Source of the DNA: Desulfolutivibrio sulfodismutans DSM 3696
GTDB lineage: Bacteria > Desulfobacterota > Desulfovibrionia > Desulfovibrionales > Desulfovibrionaceae
Direction: 5' to 3'
Assembly: GCF_013376455.1 (NCBI RefSeq)
Contig: NZ_CP045504.1
Span: forward strand, 1,901,501 to 1,965,500
DNA: 64,000 nucleotides
The position numbers were made by a program, and so were the translations under genes. Under the pieces are notes generated by a model, which saw only the letters and a list, made by a program, of their open reading frames with translations, made no database searches and was not told where the DNA came from. Below, piece after piece: positions 25,244 through 34,680 of the stretch. How positions within the stretch are numbered: position 1 is the stretch's first letter; each line of letters starts with the position of its first letter.

Positions 25244-27850
25244 CTATTCCATGGACAACGAGGCCAGGGGCTCGCCGTAGTAGGCCTTGCGGTACAACTC
25301 CTTGATCTCAACGACCAGCGGATAGCGCGGATTGCCGCCGGTGCACTGGTCGTCGAAGGCCAGTTCCGACATCTCGTCCAGCTTCTCCAGGAACTCGTCC
25401 TCGGCAATCCCGGCCTCGCGCAGGGATTTGGGGATGTTCAGGTCGGCCTTGAGGGCCTCCACGGCCGCAACCAGCCGGGCCACCTTGCGGTCCCGGTCGT
25501 CGCCGCAGCCTTCCGTCAGGCCCAGCGAGTCCGCGATGCGCGCGTAACGCCCCTTGACGAAGGGATAGCGGTACTGAGGCATGAGCCCCTGCTTGGTGGG
25601 GTTGTCCGTGGCGTTGTATTCGATGACGTAGGACAGAAGCAGGGCGTTGGCCAGACCGTGGGGCACGTGGAACATGGCCCCCAGCTTGTGGGCCATGGAG
25701 TGGCACACGCCGAGAAAGGCGTTGGCGAAGGCCAGACCGGCAATGGTTGCGCTGTAGTGCATCTTCTCCCGGGCCATGACGTTTTTACGTCCCTCGTGGT
25801 AGGAGGCGCGCAGGTATTTGAAAACCAGACGGATGGCCTCCAGGGCGTTGCCGTCGCTGAAGTTGGTGGCGAACACCGAGGTGAAGGCCTCGATGCCATG
25901 GGTCAGGACGTCCAGCCCCGAATAGGCGGTCAATCCCTTGGGCATGTCCATGACGAACTCCGGGTCCACGATGGCCATGTCCGGGGTCAGGGCGTAGTCC
26001 GCGATGGGATATTTCATGCCCGTTACGTCGTCGGTGATGACCGTAAACGGCGTGACCTCGGAGCCCGTACCCGAGGTGGTGGGGATGGCCACCATGATCG
26101 CCTTTTTCCCCATGTCCGGGAAGGCGCAGATGCGCTTGCGGATATCCATGAAGCGCATGGCGATTTCCTCGAACTTGAGGTCGGGATGCTCGTACATGAG
26201 CCACATGATCTTGGCCGCGTCCATGGGCGAACCGCCGCCGAGCGAGATGAACACGTCGGGCTGGAAGGAACGGATGGAGTCCAGGGCCGCGTAGGTGCCC
26301 GCGAGGTCCGGGTCGGGCTTGACCTCGCTGAAGACGCGGTACTGGATGCCGAGCTTTTCCAGGATGGAGGTCACGGTGGTCACATGCCCCATGGCCTCCA
26401 TGGTCTTGTCCGTGACGACAAAGGCCCGTTTCCTGGTCTTGATTTCCTCCAGCCCAAGGCGCACCGCGCCCATCTTGAAATAGATCTTGGGCGGCACCCT
26501 GAACCACAGCATGTTTTCCCGCCTCTCGGCCACGGTTTTGACGTTCATCAGATGCTTCACCCCGATGTTTTCGCTCACGGAATTGCCGCCCCAGGAGCCG
26601 CAGCCAAGGGTCAGGGAGGGGGCCAGCCGGAAGTTGTAGACGTCGCCGATGGCCCCCTGGGACGAGGGCATGTTGATCAGGGTGCGGCCCGTGGTCAAAA
26701 CCCGCTGAAAGAGCCGGATGCGATCCGCGTTGGTCTCGTTGGTGTAGAGCACCGAGGTGTGCCCGGCCCCGCCCAGGACGATCAACTCCTGGGCCATGTC
26801 CACGGCCTGCGTAAACGTCTTGGCCCGGTAGAAACCCAGAACCGGGGAGAGCTTTTCATGGGCGAAGGGATCGGCGGCGTCGATGGCCTCGCGCTCGGCG
26901 ATGAGGATCTTCACCGCCGGGTCCACGGCAAAGCCGGCCATTTCGGCGATTTTTGCCGCCGACTGGCCCACGATGGCCGCATTGAGATGGCCGTCCGTGA
27001 AGATGGTCGCGGCCAGGGCGGCGCGCTGCTCTTCGCTGACGAACAGGCAGCCGCGCAGCACGAACTCGGCCTTGACCGCCTCGGCCACGCCCTCCTCCAC
27101 GATCACCGACTGTTCCGAGGCGCAGATCATGCCGTTGTCGAAGGTCTTGCTCATGATCACCGAGCTGACCGACATCTTGATGTTGGCCGTGGTGTCGATG
27201 ACCACCGGGGTGTTGCCCGCGCCCACGCCGATGGCCGGTTTGCCCGAGCTGTAGGCGGCGTGGACCATGCCGGGTCCGCCCGTGGCCAGGATCAGGTTCA
27301 CCCCGGGGTGCTGCATGAGCAGTCGGCTGCGGTCGGCCGTGGGTTCGTCGATCCAGCCGATGATGTGTTCCGGGGCCCCGGCGGCCACGGCGGCCTCGAG
27401 GATGATCCGGGCGGCCTCGTTGGTGGAGCGCCAGGCCCGGGGATGGGGCGAAAAGATGATGCCGTTTCGGGTCTTGAGCGCCAGAAGCGACTTGAAGATG
27501 GCTGTGGAGGTGGGGTTGGTGGTGGGGATGATCCCGGCGATGATCCCGATGGGCGCGGCCACCTCGCGGTAGCCGTAGGCCGGGTCTTCCTCAATGACGC
27601 CGCAGGTTTTGACGTCTTTGTATTTGTTGTAGATGTATTCCGAGGCAAAGTGGTTTTTAATCACCTTGTCCTCGAAAATGCCCATGCCCGTCTCCGTGAC
27701 CGCCAGCTTGGACAGCGGGATGCGGTTGGCGGCCGCCGCTGCGGCAGCGGCGTGGAACACGGCATCCACCCGGGCCTGGTCGAATTCGGCATAAAGGTGC
27801 TGGGCGGCACGGACCCGGGCCACGAGTTCGTCGATGTAGTCCTTGCTCAT
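25244..27850 (-). CDS. adhE: bifunctional acetaldehyde-CoA/alcohol dehydrogenase AdhE
   Basis: This 868-residue fusion interconverts acetyl-CoA, acetaldehyde and ethanol with NADH. Residues 1-440 are a CoA-acylating aldehyde dehydrogenase with catalytic C243 in GMICASEQS (Cys246 in E. coli). Residues 450-868 are an iron-dependent alcohol dehydrogenase: SLGGGSPMDAAKIMW, PTTSGTGSEVTPFTVITD and metal-binding histidines in HSMAHKLGAMFHVPHG. The ATG after ggggag was chosen; upstream in-frame codons are not conserved. The enzyme normally forms spirosomes. It suggests ethanol oxidation or fermentation when sulfate is short. Confidence 0.97.
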   Translation of the reverse strand: MSKDYIDELVARVRAAQHLYAEFDQARVDAVFHAAAAAAAANRIPLSKLAVTETGMGIFEDKVIKNHFASEYIYNKYKDVKTCGVIEEDPAYGYREVAAPIGIIAGIIPTTNPTSTAIFKSLLALKTRNGIIFSPHPRAWRSTNEAARIILEAAVAAGAPEHIIGWIDEPTADRSRLLMQHPGVNLILATGGPGMVHAAYSSGKPAIGVGAGNTPVVIDTTANIKMSVSSVIMSKTFDNGMICASEQSVIVEEGVAEAVKAEFVLRGCLFVSEEQRAALAATIFTDGHLNAAIVGQSAAKIAEMAGFAVDPAVKILIAEREAIDAADPFAHEKLSPVLGFYRAKTFTQAVDMAQELIVLGGAGHTSVLYTNETNADRIRLFQRVLTTGRTLINMPSSQGAIGDVYNFRLAPSLTLGCGSWGGNSVSENIGVKHLMNVKTVAERRENMLWFRVPPKIYFKMGAVRLGLEEIKTRKRAFVVTDKTMEAMGHVTTVTSILEKLGIQYRVFSEVKPDPDLAGTYAALDSIRSFQPDVFISLGGGSPMDAAKIMWLMYEHPDLKFEEIAMRFMDIRKRICAFPDMGKKAIMVAIPTTSGTGSEVTPFTVITDDVTGMKYPIADYALTPDMAIVDPEFVMDMPKGLTAYSGLDVLTHGIEAFTSVFATNFSDGNALEAIRLVFKYLRASYHEGRKNVMAREKMHYSATIAGLAFANAFLGVCHSMAHKLGAMFHVPHGLANALLLSYVIEYNATDNPTKQGLMPQYRYPFVKGRYARIADSLGLTEGCGDDRDRKVARLVAAVEALKADLNIPKSLREAGIAEDEFLEKLDEMSELAFDDQCTGGNPRYPLVVEIKELYRKAYYGEPLASLSME

Positions 27851-28110
27851 GAGCTCCCCATCCGGCCCTTGGGCCGGTGCGCGCATCGCTTGCATGGTTG
27901 TGTTTGCCAGGATTTGACGTTCACGACACGACCTTCCGCCAAGCCGCCCGGCACGGTGGCCCGCCTGGACGCCGCCTGTGGGACAAGACGCGATCCGGGA
28001 AACGTTCCAGTCTGTGTAGGCAACCATTGTTGCCGTCGTGAGTCAAGCCCGTCGTTATGCAAAAAATGACAGAAGAAGGGAGCGGAAAACGCTTTGTCGG
28101 GGAGTCTGCG

Positions 28111-29280
28111 TCAGGAGGACCAGGACGCGCCGCTGCGGCGGGGACCGGCGCAGAATCGCATGGCCAGTTCGTAGGCCAGATTGACGTCCTTCATGACCTC
28201 TTCGTCGCCGCCCAGGTCGGGGTGGAACATGCGGGCCATGCCCCGGTAGGCGTTTTTGATCTCCACGGGGGTGCAGGGATAGTCCAGGCACAGGATGTCG
28301 TAAGCGCACTTGAGGTTCATGCCCGAGTTGCGCGCGGCCTGGCGGCCGCGTTCCTGGCGCTCATCGTTATAGCGATGGCGGGAGGCGCCGTCGGGACGCA
28401 CGTTTTCGCGGCGGGTGTCGTAGGCGTTGGAACTGTGGGAGGTACGGGATTGCCCGGGCCGCGAGGTCTGGCCAAAGCCCTCCCGCTGCCGCGATTGTCC
28501 GGCGGCTGTCCGGCCGTAGGGACCGGCGCCCGCCTGGCCGGCCTGGCCTGAAGCCCCGGCCGGGCCTGAGGCTGCGGACGGCCCGGTTCGGGCGGACTGG
28601 CCAGCCTGTCCCGTGGCGCTGAAATTTCCGGCCGTGTTCGACTTCCCGGAAAATCCGAAACGCGGGCCTCCGGGTTGGGAGCGACCGGCTGTCCCGTTGC
28701 TTCCGGCAGGGTCGGGTCCGGTTCCGGCTGTGGATCCGGCCGTCGCGCCGGGCCCCCGGCCGCCGGTGAACGTCCGATAGGGCGAACCCTTGCGTCCGGC
28801 GTCCCCGGTCTGGGCCCCGCCCCGGGACTGGCCAAAGGCCCCGGCGTTGCCGCCAGGCGCGGAGGCGCCCTGCTCGCGCGTAAAATCCTGCGGACGTCCG
28901 GCGCGTTGCCCTGTGGCGTCGCCCGCCGTGGCCTCCTGCCCGGGGGAGGTCCGCTCGAAGCGGGTGTGCCCCGGCCGGGGCCGCGCGGTTTTGGAATCCT
29001 GGGGGCGCGCCCCGAACCCGGTCGGGGAGGTCCGTGTGGTCCGGAAACCGCTCTTGGGACCGGGTTTTTCCGACCGCGTCCCGCTGCGGGCAAAATTTTT
29101 ATATCCGACCCGGGCGGCGCGAAGATTCCGCAGAACCCCTTGCAGGTGATCCAGAATCTCCTGCAAAATGGTCTTGGTATGGCATAACTGTTTTTCCAGG
29201 GCCACCCAGTCGGTGGACGAAGCGGGGCCTCCCCGGGTGCGGCCGGAATCGGCCCTGGCCTGGGAGGAGTGCATGGACAT
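28111..29280 (-). CDS. J-domain protein with long low-complexity linker
   Basis: This protein of about 389 residues ends in a J domain (about 332-378: CAYDILCLDYPCTPVEIKNAYRGMARMFHPDLGG), whose HPD at 353-355 should stimulate DnaK. A short helical N-terminus (about 20-60, VALEKQLCHTKTILQEILDHLQ) precedes about 260 residues rich in Gly, Ala, Ser, Thr, Gln, Arg and Pro with no predicted fold. There is no Gly/Phe region or zinc finger, so it is a class C J protein with its J domain at the end. The start is uncertain (29280 or 29274). Confidence 0.8.
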   Translation of the reverse strand: MSMHSSQARADSGRTRGGPASSTDWVALEKQLCHTKTILQEILDHLQGVLRNLRAARVGYKNFARSGTRSEKPGPKSGFRTTRTSPTGFGARPQDSKTARPRPGHTRFERTSPGQEATAGDATGQRAGRPQDFTREQGASAPGGNAGAFGQSRGGAQTGDAGRKGSPYRTFTGGRGPGATAGSTAGTGPDPAGSNGTAGRSQPGGPRFGFSGKSNTAGNFSATGQAGQSARTGPSAASGPAGASGQAGQAGAGPYGRTAAGQSRQREGFGQTSRPGQSRTSHSSNAYDTRRENVRPDGASRHRYNDERQERGRQAARNSGMNLKCAYDILCLDYPCTPVEIKNAYRGMARMFHPDLGGDEEVMKDVNLAYELAMRFCAGPRRSGASWSS

Positions 29281-29613
29281 CTCGGTCAGTTCCCCGACCC
29301 GCAGGTCTGGCCGGAACCGCCGGGCGACAAAGAAAAACGCCCCCTGAGACGGGTGTGTCCCGGGAGCGTCGGCCGTGCGCGGAAGTGCTGTTTCATTTCG
29401 TTTGATCAATCCAGGTTTTCACGGCCATTACCCAATTCGCAATGAAATGGCAAGCGGCCCCGGCAGGAGCCCCGGGGAGGGGCGTCCCCTGGTCACGGGC
29501 CTCTGGGTGATGACAGGCGATGCCGTTTTGGTGTAGGAATCCGGACGTCGCCCCTTCGGCGCCCTCGGCATCCGACGAATCCGCGACAAACGCCACCAGC
29601 GAAAGGACCATCC
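29281..29613. other. spacer between the J-domain gene and cheX
   Basis: About 330 bp between divergent genes. It must hold both promoters, but I find no clear -10/-35 or -24/-12 pair. An upstream frame continuous with the J-domain gene opens from a TTG and has no conserved sequence. Confidence 0.4.
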
Positions 29614-30081
29614 ATGAAGCCCACCGACGCCGAAGTCGCCAAACCTTTTGTCGAAGCCACAAAGCATGTCCTGTCCATGATGGCCCAGCTCGACCCCTCC
29701 GCAGGCAAGCCCTATGTCAAAAAGGGCAGTTCCGCCACCGGGGATGTCTCGGCCGTGGTCGGCGTGACCGGCGACAAGCATGGCAGCATCTCCTTAAGCT
29801 TTTCCAAGAAATGCGCCATCGCCGTTGTCAAAAACATGCTTGGCGACGACATCGTGGACATCATCCAGGACGCCAAGGACGCCGTGGGCGAGGTGACCAA
29901 CATGATCTCCGGCCAGGCCCGGGCGGGCCTCAGCCAGTTGGGGCTCAACCTGCAAGCCTCCACGCCCACGGTGATTTTCGGCGACAACCACACCATAAGC
30001 CACGTCTCCAGCGGCCCGGTCATCGCCATCCCCTTCTCCACGGAGTTCGGGGACTTCACGCTGGAATTCTGCTTCGAATAG
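29614..30081 (+). CDS. cheX: CheX-family CheY-P phosphatase
   Basis: This 155-residue CheC/CheX/FliY-type protein dephosphorylates CheY-P. The single active helix is DAVGEVTNMISGQAR, with the E-x2-N pair at E93 and N96. The family's repeated Gly-containing strands are present (GDVSAVVGVTGDKHGSISLSFSK, TVIFG, PVIAIPFSTEFGDFTLEF). A single active helix fits CheX, which works as a dimer. The start follows gaaagg. No other che gene is adjacent; a CHASE3 chemoreceptor lies 8 kb away. Confidence 0.9.
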   Translation: MKPTDAEVAKPFVEATKHVLSMMAQLDPSAGKPYVKKGSSATGDVSAVVGVTGDKHGSISLSFSKKCAIAVVKNMLGDDIVDIIQDAKDAVGEVTNMISGQARAGLSQLGLNLQASTPTVIFGDNHTISHVSSGPVIAIPFSTEFGDFTLEFCFE

Positions 30082-30185
30082 CCCCGGGGACCGGCATCTC
30101 ACCTCGAAGCGCACCCGCCCCGGGCGCATACCCAACCTGCGGCCGCCGGGCGGCACTTTCCGCGCTTCGTGAAGGCCGACGCACC

Positions 30186-32165
30186 GTGACACGACATCCG
30201 CTCCGACTTTTCACCTGCCTGCTGATTCCCTGCATCCTGGCCATGCTTGGCGCCGGGGCCATGGCCCAGATCGCCCCGGACCTCCCGGCCGCGTCCTCTC
30301 TTCTGCCGCCGGGACAAAACGCCGCGCCCAAGGCCGTCCCCGTGGTGCTGGAAACCTCGCTTTTCACCCTGCCGCCCGGCCCTGACGGGGGACGGCTGGC
30401 CGTTTTGCTGTTCACCCCGGCCCCGGGCTGGCACGCCTACGGGCACATGCCCGGCGACACCGGCCAGCCCGCCTCGGCCTCCCTGCGCCTTCTGCCCGCA
30501 AACGTCCCGCTGCCGGCCTATTTTCCCGAAGGACGCCAAAAGCCCGACCTCTTCGAGCCCGAAAAGACCGCCAACATCCACGATACCCCTACCCGGGTCT
30601 TCGTCCCCCTGCCGCCGGACGCCGCAAAGGGATCGCGCTTGGCCGGAACCCTGAACCTGTTTTTATGTTCCGCCACGAGCTGCTGGCCCGCCGCCCTGCC
30701 CGTGGATATGCCCCTGGACACGGCGACGGCCCCGCCTTCGGCTGAAACCCAGCCCTGGTGGCCGGAATTGGACGCCGCCAAGGCCGCCACGGCCAAGGTC
30801 GCGGCCATGGCCCAGGCAGCACCGGATGCGCCCACGGAGGCCCTCGCCCCGGCCCCTGCGGCGGCCACGGATACGACCGGGGAGTCCCCCGCCGCCCCGG
30901 CCCTGACCCCGCGCTCCCACACCCCCTCCCTGGAGGTGGCCGGGCTTGTGAAGGCGGCCCTTCTGGCCTTTCTGGCCGGGTTCATCCTCAACTTCATGCC
31001 CTGCGTGCTGCCGGTGGTCAGCCTGAAACTGAGCAGCCTTTTGGCCGTGTGCGGCCACGAAAACGCCGCCGCCCGGCACCGCATCCTGCGCGAGCACAAC
31101 CTCTTTTTCGCCCTGGGGGTCATGGTCTACTTTCTGGCCCTGAGCCTGTTTCTCTGGCTGGCCGGGATGGCCTGGGGGCAGATCTTTCAGTCCACGGCCC
31201 TGACGCTGACCCTGACCGTGGTCCTTTTCGCCCTGACCATGAGCCTTTTCGGGGTGTTCCACCTGCCGGTGATCGACCTGAAGATGCCGGGCAAGGCCGC
31301 AGGGGATTCCCGCACCGGCGCGTTTCTGACCGGCGTGCTGGCCACGCTTCTGGCCACGCCGTGCAGCGGGCCGTTTCTGGGCGGCGTTCTGGCCTGGACG
31401 CTGCTGCAACCCCTGGCCACGGTCATGGCCGTGTTCACCTGCCTGGGGCTGGGCATGGCCCTGCCCTACATCCTTTTCGCCATCTGGCCGCAACTGGCCC
31501 GGTTCATGCCCCGGCCCGGAAACTGGATGGTGTCGCTGGAACAGGGGATGGGGTTCTTGCTGGCCGCCTCCTGCATCTATTTCCTGACCATCCTGCCCGC
31601 AGACAGGCTCGTGCCCGCGCTTTTGGCCCTGTGGACCACGGCCCTGGCCGCCTGGATCTGGGGCCGGTTCACCAACCTGTCCCAGTCCGGGCTGCACCGG
31701 TTCGTGGTGCGCGGGGCGGCGGTGCTCCTGGTGGTCGCCGTCACGGCCTTCGCCGCCGCCGACCGGGAACCGCCGCGTCTGGAATGGACGGCCTGGACCC
31801 CGGCCGAATTCGCGGCCCGGCACGGCCGGGAGAACCTTTTGGTGACCTTCACCGCCGACTGGTGCCCCACCTGCAAGCTTTTGGAGCGCACGGTGCTGGT
31901 CCCGGACACCCTGGGACCGCTGGTGGAAAAATACGGCCTGACGCTCATGAAGGCCGACCTGACCAGCCAGTCCCCCGAGGCCATGGCCCTGCTGGCCGCC
32001 CTGGGCAGCCGCTCCATCCCCCTGACCGCGCTCTTCCCGGCCGGGGCAGGGGCCTCGGCCCCTGTCGTGCTGCGCGACCTGTACACCGGCGCGGCCCTGG
32101 TCGAGGCCATGGACGAGGCCTTCGACGCCGCCACGCCGACCGAGGCGAAAAAACCGTCGCCCTAA
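30186..32165 (+). CDS. dsbD: thiol:disulfide interchange protein DsbD
   Basis: This 659-residue inner-membrane protein passes electrons from cytoplasmic thioredoxin to periplasmic thiol carriers. It has a signal peptide, an N-terminal periplasmic domain with C161 and C166 (CSATSC), a Pro/Ala-rich linker, eight hydrophobic segments carrying the reactive pair C273 (NFMPCVLPVVSLK) and C393 (ATPCSGPFLGG), and a C-terminal thioredoxin domain with C560-P-T-C563. All three cysteine pairs needed for relay are present. It starts at GTG after gaagg; the frame extends upstream through cheX without meaning. Confidence 0.93.
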   Translation: MTRHPLRLFTCLLIPCILAMLGAGAMAQIAPDLPAASSLLPPGQNAAPKAVPVVLETSLFTLPPGPDGGRLAVLLFTPAPGWHAYGHMPGDTGQPASASLRLLPANVPLPAYFPEGRQKPDLFEPEKTANIHDTPTRVFVPLPPDAAKGSRLAGTLNLFLCSATSCWPAALPVDMPLDTATAPPSAETQPWWPELDAAKAATAKVAAMAQAAPDAPTEALAPAPAAATDTTGESPAAPALTPRSHTPSLEVAGLVKAALLAFLAGFILNFMPCVLPVVSLKLSSLLAVCGHENAAARHRILREHNLFFALGVMVYFLALSLFLWLAGMAWGQIFQSTALTLTLTVVLFALTMSLFGVFHLPVIDLKMPGKAAGDSRTGAFLTGVLATLLATPCSGPFLGGVLAWTLLQPLATVMAVFTCLGLGMALPYILFAIWPQLARFMPRPGNWMVSLEQGMGFLLAASCIYFLTILPADRLVPALLALWTTALAAWIWGRFTNLSQSGLHRFVVRGAAVLLVVAVTAFAAADREPPRLEWTAWTPAEFAARHGRENLLVTFTADWCPTCKLLERTVLVPDTLGPLVEKYGLTLMKADLTSQSPEAMALLAALGSRSIPLTALFPAGAGASAPVVLRDLYTGAALVEAMDEAFDAATPTEAKKPSP

Positions 32166-32287
32166 GCCCCGCCTCCTGCGGAGAGAAGCCCTCGTCTTTC
32201 GACGGCGGGGGCATGGCCTTTCCCGCCGCCACAATCGAGATCGACGCCGTCGGCCTTTTCCGCCGACCGCGTTCCGGCAGCCCCCGA

Positions 32288-33346
32288 TCAGCCCTCCCCC
32301 GTGGGCTCCTCATGGGTCAGGCAGTGCACCGCGCCGAAGCCCCAGGCCAGCTCTACGGCGTGAACGCCGTGTACGGCGCGGCTGGGAAAGCAGTCGGCCA
32401 CAATCGACAGGGCCTTGCGGTCGCCCGGATCGTTGAAGGTGGGAACCAGCACCACGTGGTTGCCGATGTAGAAATTGGCGTAGCTGGCCGGGAGCCGCAC
32501 CCCTTTGTAGACCAGGGGGGCGGGCATGGGCAGGTCGATGACCGTCAAATGCGCCCCGGACGCCAGCCGCGCCCCGAAAAGCCGTTCCCGGTTCTCCGCC
32601 AGGACGCGGTGGTTGACGTCGGACGGGTTGTCCTCGCGGCACAAGACCACCGTGTCCGGCCCCACGAAGCGGCAAAAATCGTCCACATGGCCGTGGGTGT
32701 CGTCCCCGGCGATGCCCCGACCCAGCCAGATGGTGTTTTCCACGCCAAGATGCGCGGCAAAGACCGCTTCATAGTCCGCACGCCTAAGGCCGGGATTGCG
32801 CACCTGGGTCGTCTGGTCCAGGAGGCATTCCTGCGTGGCTAAAAGGTCGCCCCGGCCGTTGCCGTCCACGGCCCCACCCTCCAGCACCACATGACGCCCC
32901 GCGATGGTCGGTTCCTCCACGGCAAGCCCCAGGTGTCCGGCCACCACGGGAGCGGCGGCGAGGTCTTTTCGATGGTTGGGATATTTGCCCCAGCCGTTGA
33001 AGGCGAAGCGTACGGCGGTCAGGGGCGTAGCCGGTGCGTTCGACGTCCGCACGAAAAAGGGCAGGATGTCCCGGGTCCAGTTGCGGTCCAGGTCCATGGG
33101 GACGAACTCGACGTGCGACATGTCCGCGCCCGAATCCATGAGCATGCGGACGGCCTCGGCCCGGCGGCCGTCGCTTACGACGAAAAGCCGCACGGTCTGG
33201 GAGCGGGACAAAAGGCGGATCATCTCCACAAAGGCCCATTTGACGGCGGCGAACTTGCCCGGCCAGTCGTTTGGGTTGTGGGGCCAGCCGAGCCAGACCG
33301 CGCGTTGCGGGTCGAATTCGGCGGGCAGGCGTTTGGCGTTGGTCAT
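32288..33346 (-). CDS. aguA: agmatine deiminase
   Basis: This 352-residue enzyme converts agmatine to N-carbamoylputrescine and ammonia. The guanidino-modifying fold is clear: WLGWPHNPNDWPGKF, DLDRNWTRDILPFFV, HVVLEGGAVDGNGRGDLL, GDDTHGHVDDFCRF and the catalytic Cys C342 in GAVHCLTHEEP near the C-terminus. It pairs with the N-carbamoylputrescine amidase gene about 4 kb away on the other strand, completing agmatine to putrescine. It is the last gene of a possible glk-GT-moeA-aguA minus-strand unit, although a strong hairpin lies in the gap before it. Confidence 0.95.
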   Translation of the reverse strand: MTNAKRLPAEFDPQRAVWLGWPHNPNDWPGKFAAVKWAFVEMIRLLSRSQTVRLFVVSDGRRAEAVRMLMDSGADMSHVEFVPMDLDRNWTRDILPFFVRTSNAPATPLTAVRFAFNGWGKYPNHRKDLAAAPVVAGHLGLAVEEPTIAGRHVVLEGGAVDGNGRGDLLATQECLLDQTTQVRNPGLRRADYEAVFAAHLGVENTIWLGRGIAGDDTHGHVDDFCRFVGPDTVVLCREDNPSDVNHRVLAENRERLFGARLASGAHLTVIDLPMPAPLVYKGVRLPASYANFYIGNHVVLVPTFNDPGDRKALSIVADCFPSRAVHGVHAVELAWGFGAVHCLTHEEPTGEG

Positions 33347-33402
33347 GGCGTTCTCTCGTCATCCAAAAATGAAAGGGCGTGTTGGTTTGGTTGGTTGGCC
33401 GG

Positions 33403-33437
33403 GCGTCGGGGAGGGGCCGCAGGCCCCTCCCCGACGC
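33403..33437. repeat. intergenic palindrome, family A copy 1
   Basis: Perfect 16-bp arms (33403-33418 and 33422-33437, gcgtcggggaggggcc and its complement) around a 3-base loop. It lies 5 bp past the moeA stop codon. A one-mismatch relative is at 38586-38612. Confidence 0.85.
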
Positions 33438-33441
33438 TCCT

Positions 33442-34680
33442 CTACAGCGGCCGCACCGCCACGCGGCTACCGGCCTCCAGCCCTTCGCAGGCGGCGTCGA
33501 TGGCCACCAGGCCGTCGGCGTCGAGGAGGGTCTTGAGCAGTCCCGAGCGTCCGAGCACGGGATGCGCCAGGGGGATGTCGCCGCCGACGTATTCCAGGCG
33601 CACCCGGACGTGGTCTTCGCGGCCCGGTTTCGAGGCCAGATTGCGGGCCAGGGTGGCCGGAAAGGTGAAGGGTTTGCGGGTGAGCGCGTGAGGGTCGCCC
33701 ATGAGGCGTTCGACCAGGGGTTTGCCGAAAAGGGTCATGACCACCTGGGCGGAGGTGACCTGTCCGGGCAATCCGATGACGGGTTTGAGCCCCACGCGGG
33801 CCAGAATGGTGGGTTTGCCGGGGCTTACGGCCACGCCGTGGGCCAGGATCTCCGAATCGTGCAGGGCGGCCAGGGCGGCCAGGGTGAAGTCGCGCGCGCC
33901 CACGGAGCTGCCGCCGGACACGAGCACGGCGTCGCTGTCGGCCACGGCCAGGGCCAGGGCGGCGTGAATGGCCTGCTGGTCGTCGGGCACAAGCCCAAGC
34001 GCAACGGGCTTGGCCCCGAAATCGCGCAACAGGGCGCACAGGGCATGGGTGTTGACGTCGCGGATGCCCCCCGGCGGCGGCGTGGCATGGATGGGCGTCA
34101 GTTCGTCGCCGGTGGACAGGACGGCCACCCGGGGCCGGGCGCCGACGGCTGGGCAGGTAACCCCCAGGGCGGCCAGAAGGCCGATCTCCTGGGCGCGCAA
34201 CCGGCGTCCGGCGGGCAGGGCCACGACGCCGACGCGGGCGTCGTCGCCTCGGTGCATGACATGGTCGCCCGGGGCCGCGAACTTGCGAAACTCCACAACG
34301 CCCGCGCCCATGTCAAAGGTATGCTCGACCATGACCACGGCGTCGGCCCCTTCGGGGAGCATGCCGCCGGTGACGATGCGGGCGCAGGTTCCCGGAGGCA
34401 GGGGAGCGGAAGGGATGACGCCGATGGGCACGTCCATGGCGCAGTCCAGGTAGGCGGGGTTGGCCTCCCCGGCCCCGAAGACGTCGGCGGCGCGCACGGC
34501 ATAGCCGTCCATGGCCGCGCGGGAACGCGGCGGCACGTCCTCGGCGGCCACCACGTCCCGGGCCAGAAATCGCCCCCGGGCGGCGTCGAGCTCCACGGTT
34601 TCGGCGGCAAGCGGCGGGAACTGGCCCAGAAGCTCCAGAAACCGGGCCGGGGAGACGACGCGGAAAAAATCTTTGTTCAT
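33442..34680 (-). CDS. moeA: molybdopterin molybdenumtransferase MoeA
   Basis: This 412-residue enzyme inserts metal into adenylylated molybdopterin. The MoeA domains are recognisable: ARFLARDVVAAEDVPPRSRAAMDGYAV, GTCARIVTGGMLPEGADAVVMVEHT, VAVLSTGDELTP, and the MPT-binding SGGSSVGARDFT and PGKPTILARVG, GLPGQVTSA. It overlaps the upstream glycosyltransferase gene by four bases (ATGA), so the two are translationally coupled. Molybdenum or tungsten cofactor is needed for formate dehydrogenases and aldehyde oxidoreductases in these bacteria. A second MoeA-type gene lies at 38.7 kb. Confidence 0.95.
   Translation of the reverse strand: MNKDFFRVVSPARFLELLGQFPPLAAETVELDAARGRFLARDVVAAEDVPPRSRAAMDGYAVRAADVFGAGEANPAYLDCAMDVPIGVIPSAPLPPGTCARIVTGGMLPEGADAVVMVEHTFDMGAGVVEFRKFAAPGDHVMHRGDDARVGVVALPAGRRLRAQEIGLLAALGVTCPAVGARPRVAVLSTGDELTPIHATPPPGGIRDVNTHALCALLRDFGAKPVALGLVPDDQQAIHAALALAVADSDAVLVSGGSSVGARDFTLAALAALHDSEILAHGVAVSPGKPTILARVGLKPVIGLPGQVTSAQVVMTLFGKPLVERLMGDPHALTRKPFTFPATLARNLASKPGREDHVRVRLEYVGGDIPLAHPVLGRSGLLKTLLDADGLVAIDAACEGLEAGSRVAVRPL

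Noticed and set aside
25658-28069. 803-codon plus-strand frame opposite adhE
   Set aside because: adhE on the other strand is unequivocal; the antisense frame resembles no protein family.
27851-28110. Rex-type operator (TTGTG...CACAA) upstream of adhE
   Set aside because: Looked for because adhE is often Rex-regulated; no convincing palindrome was found in the spacer.
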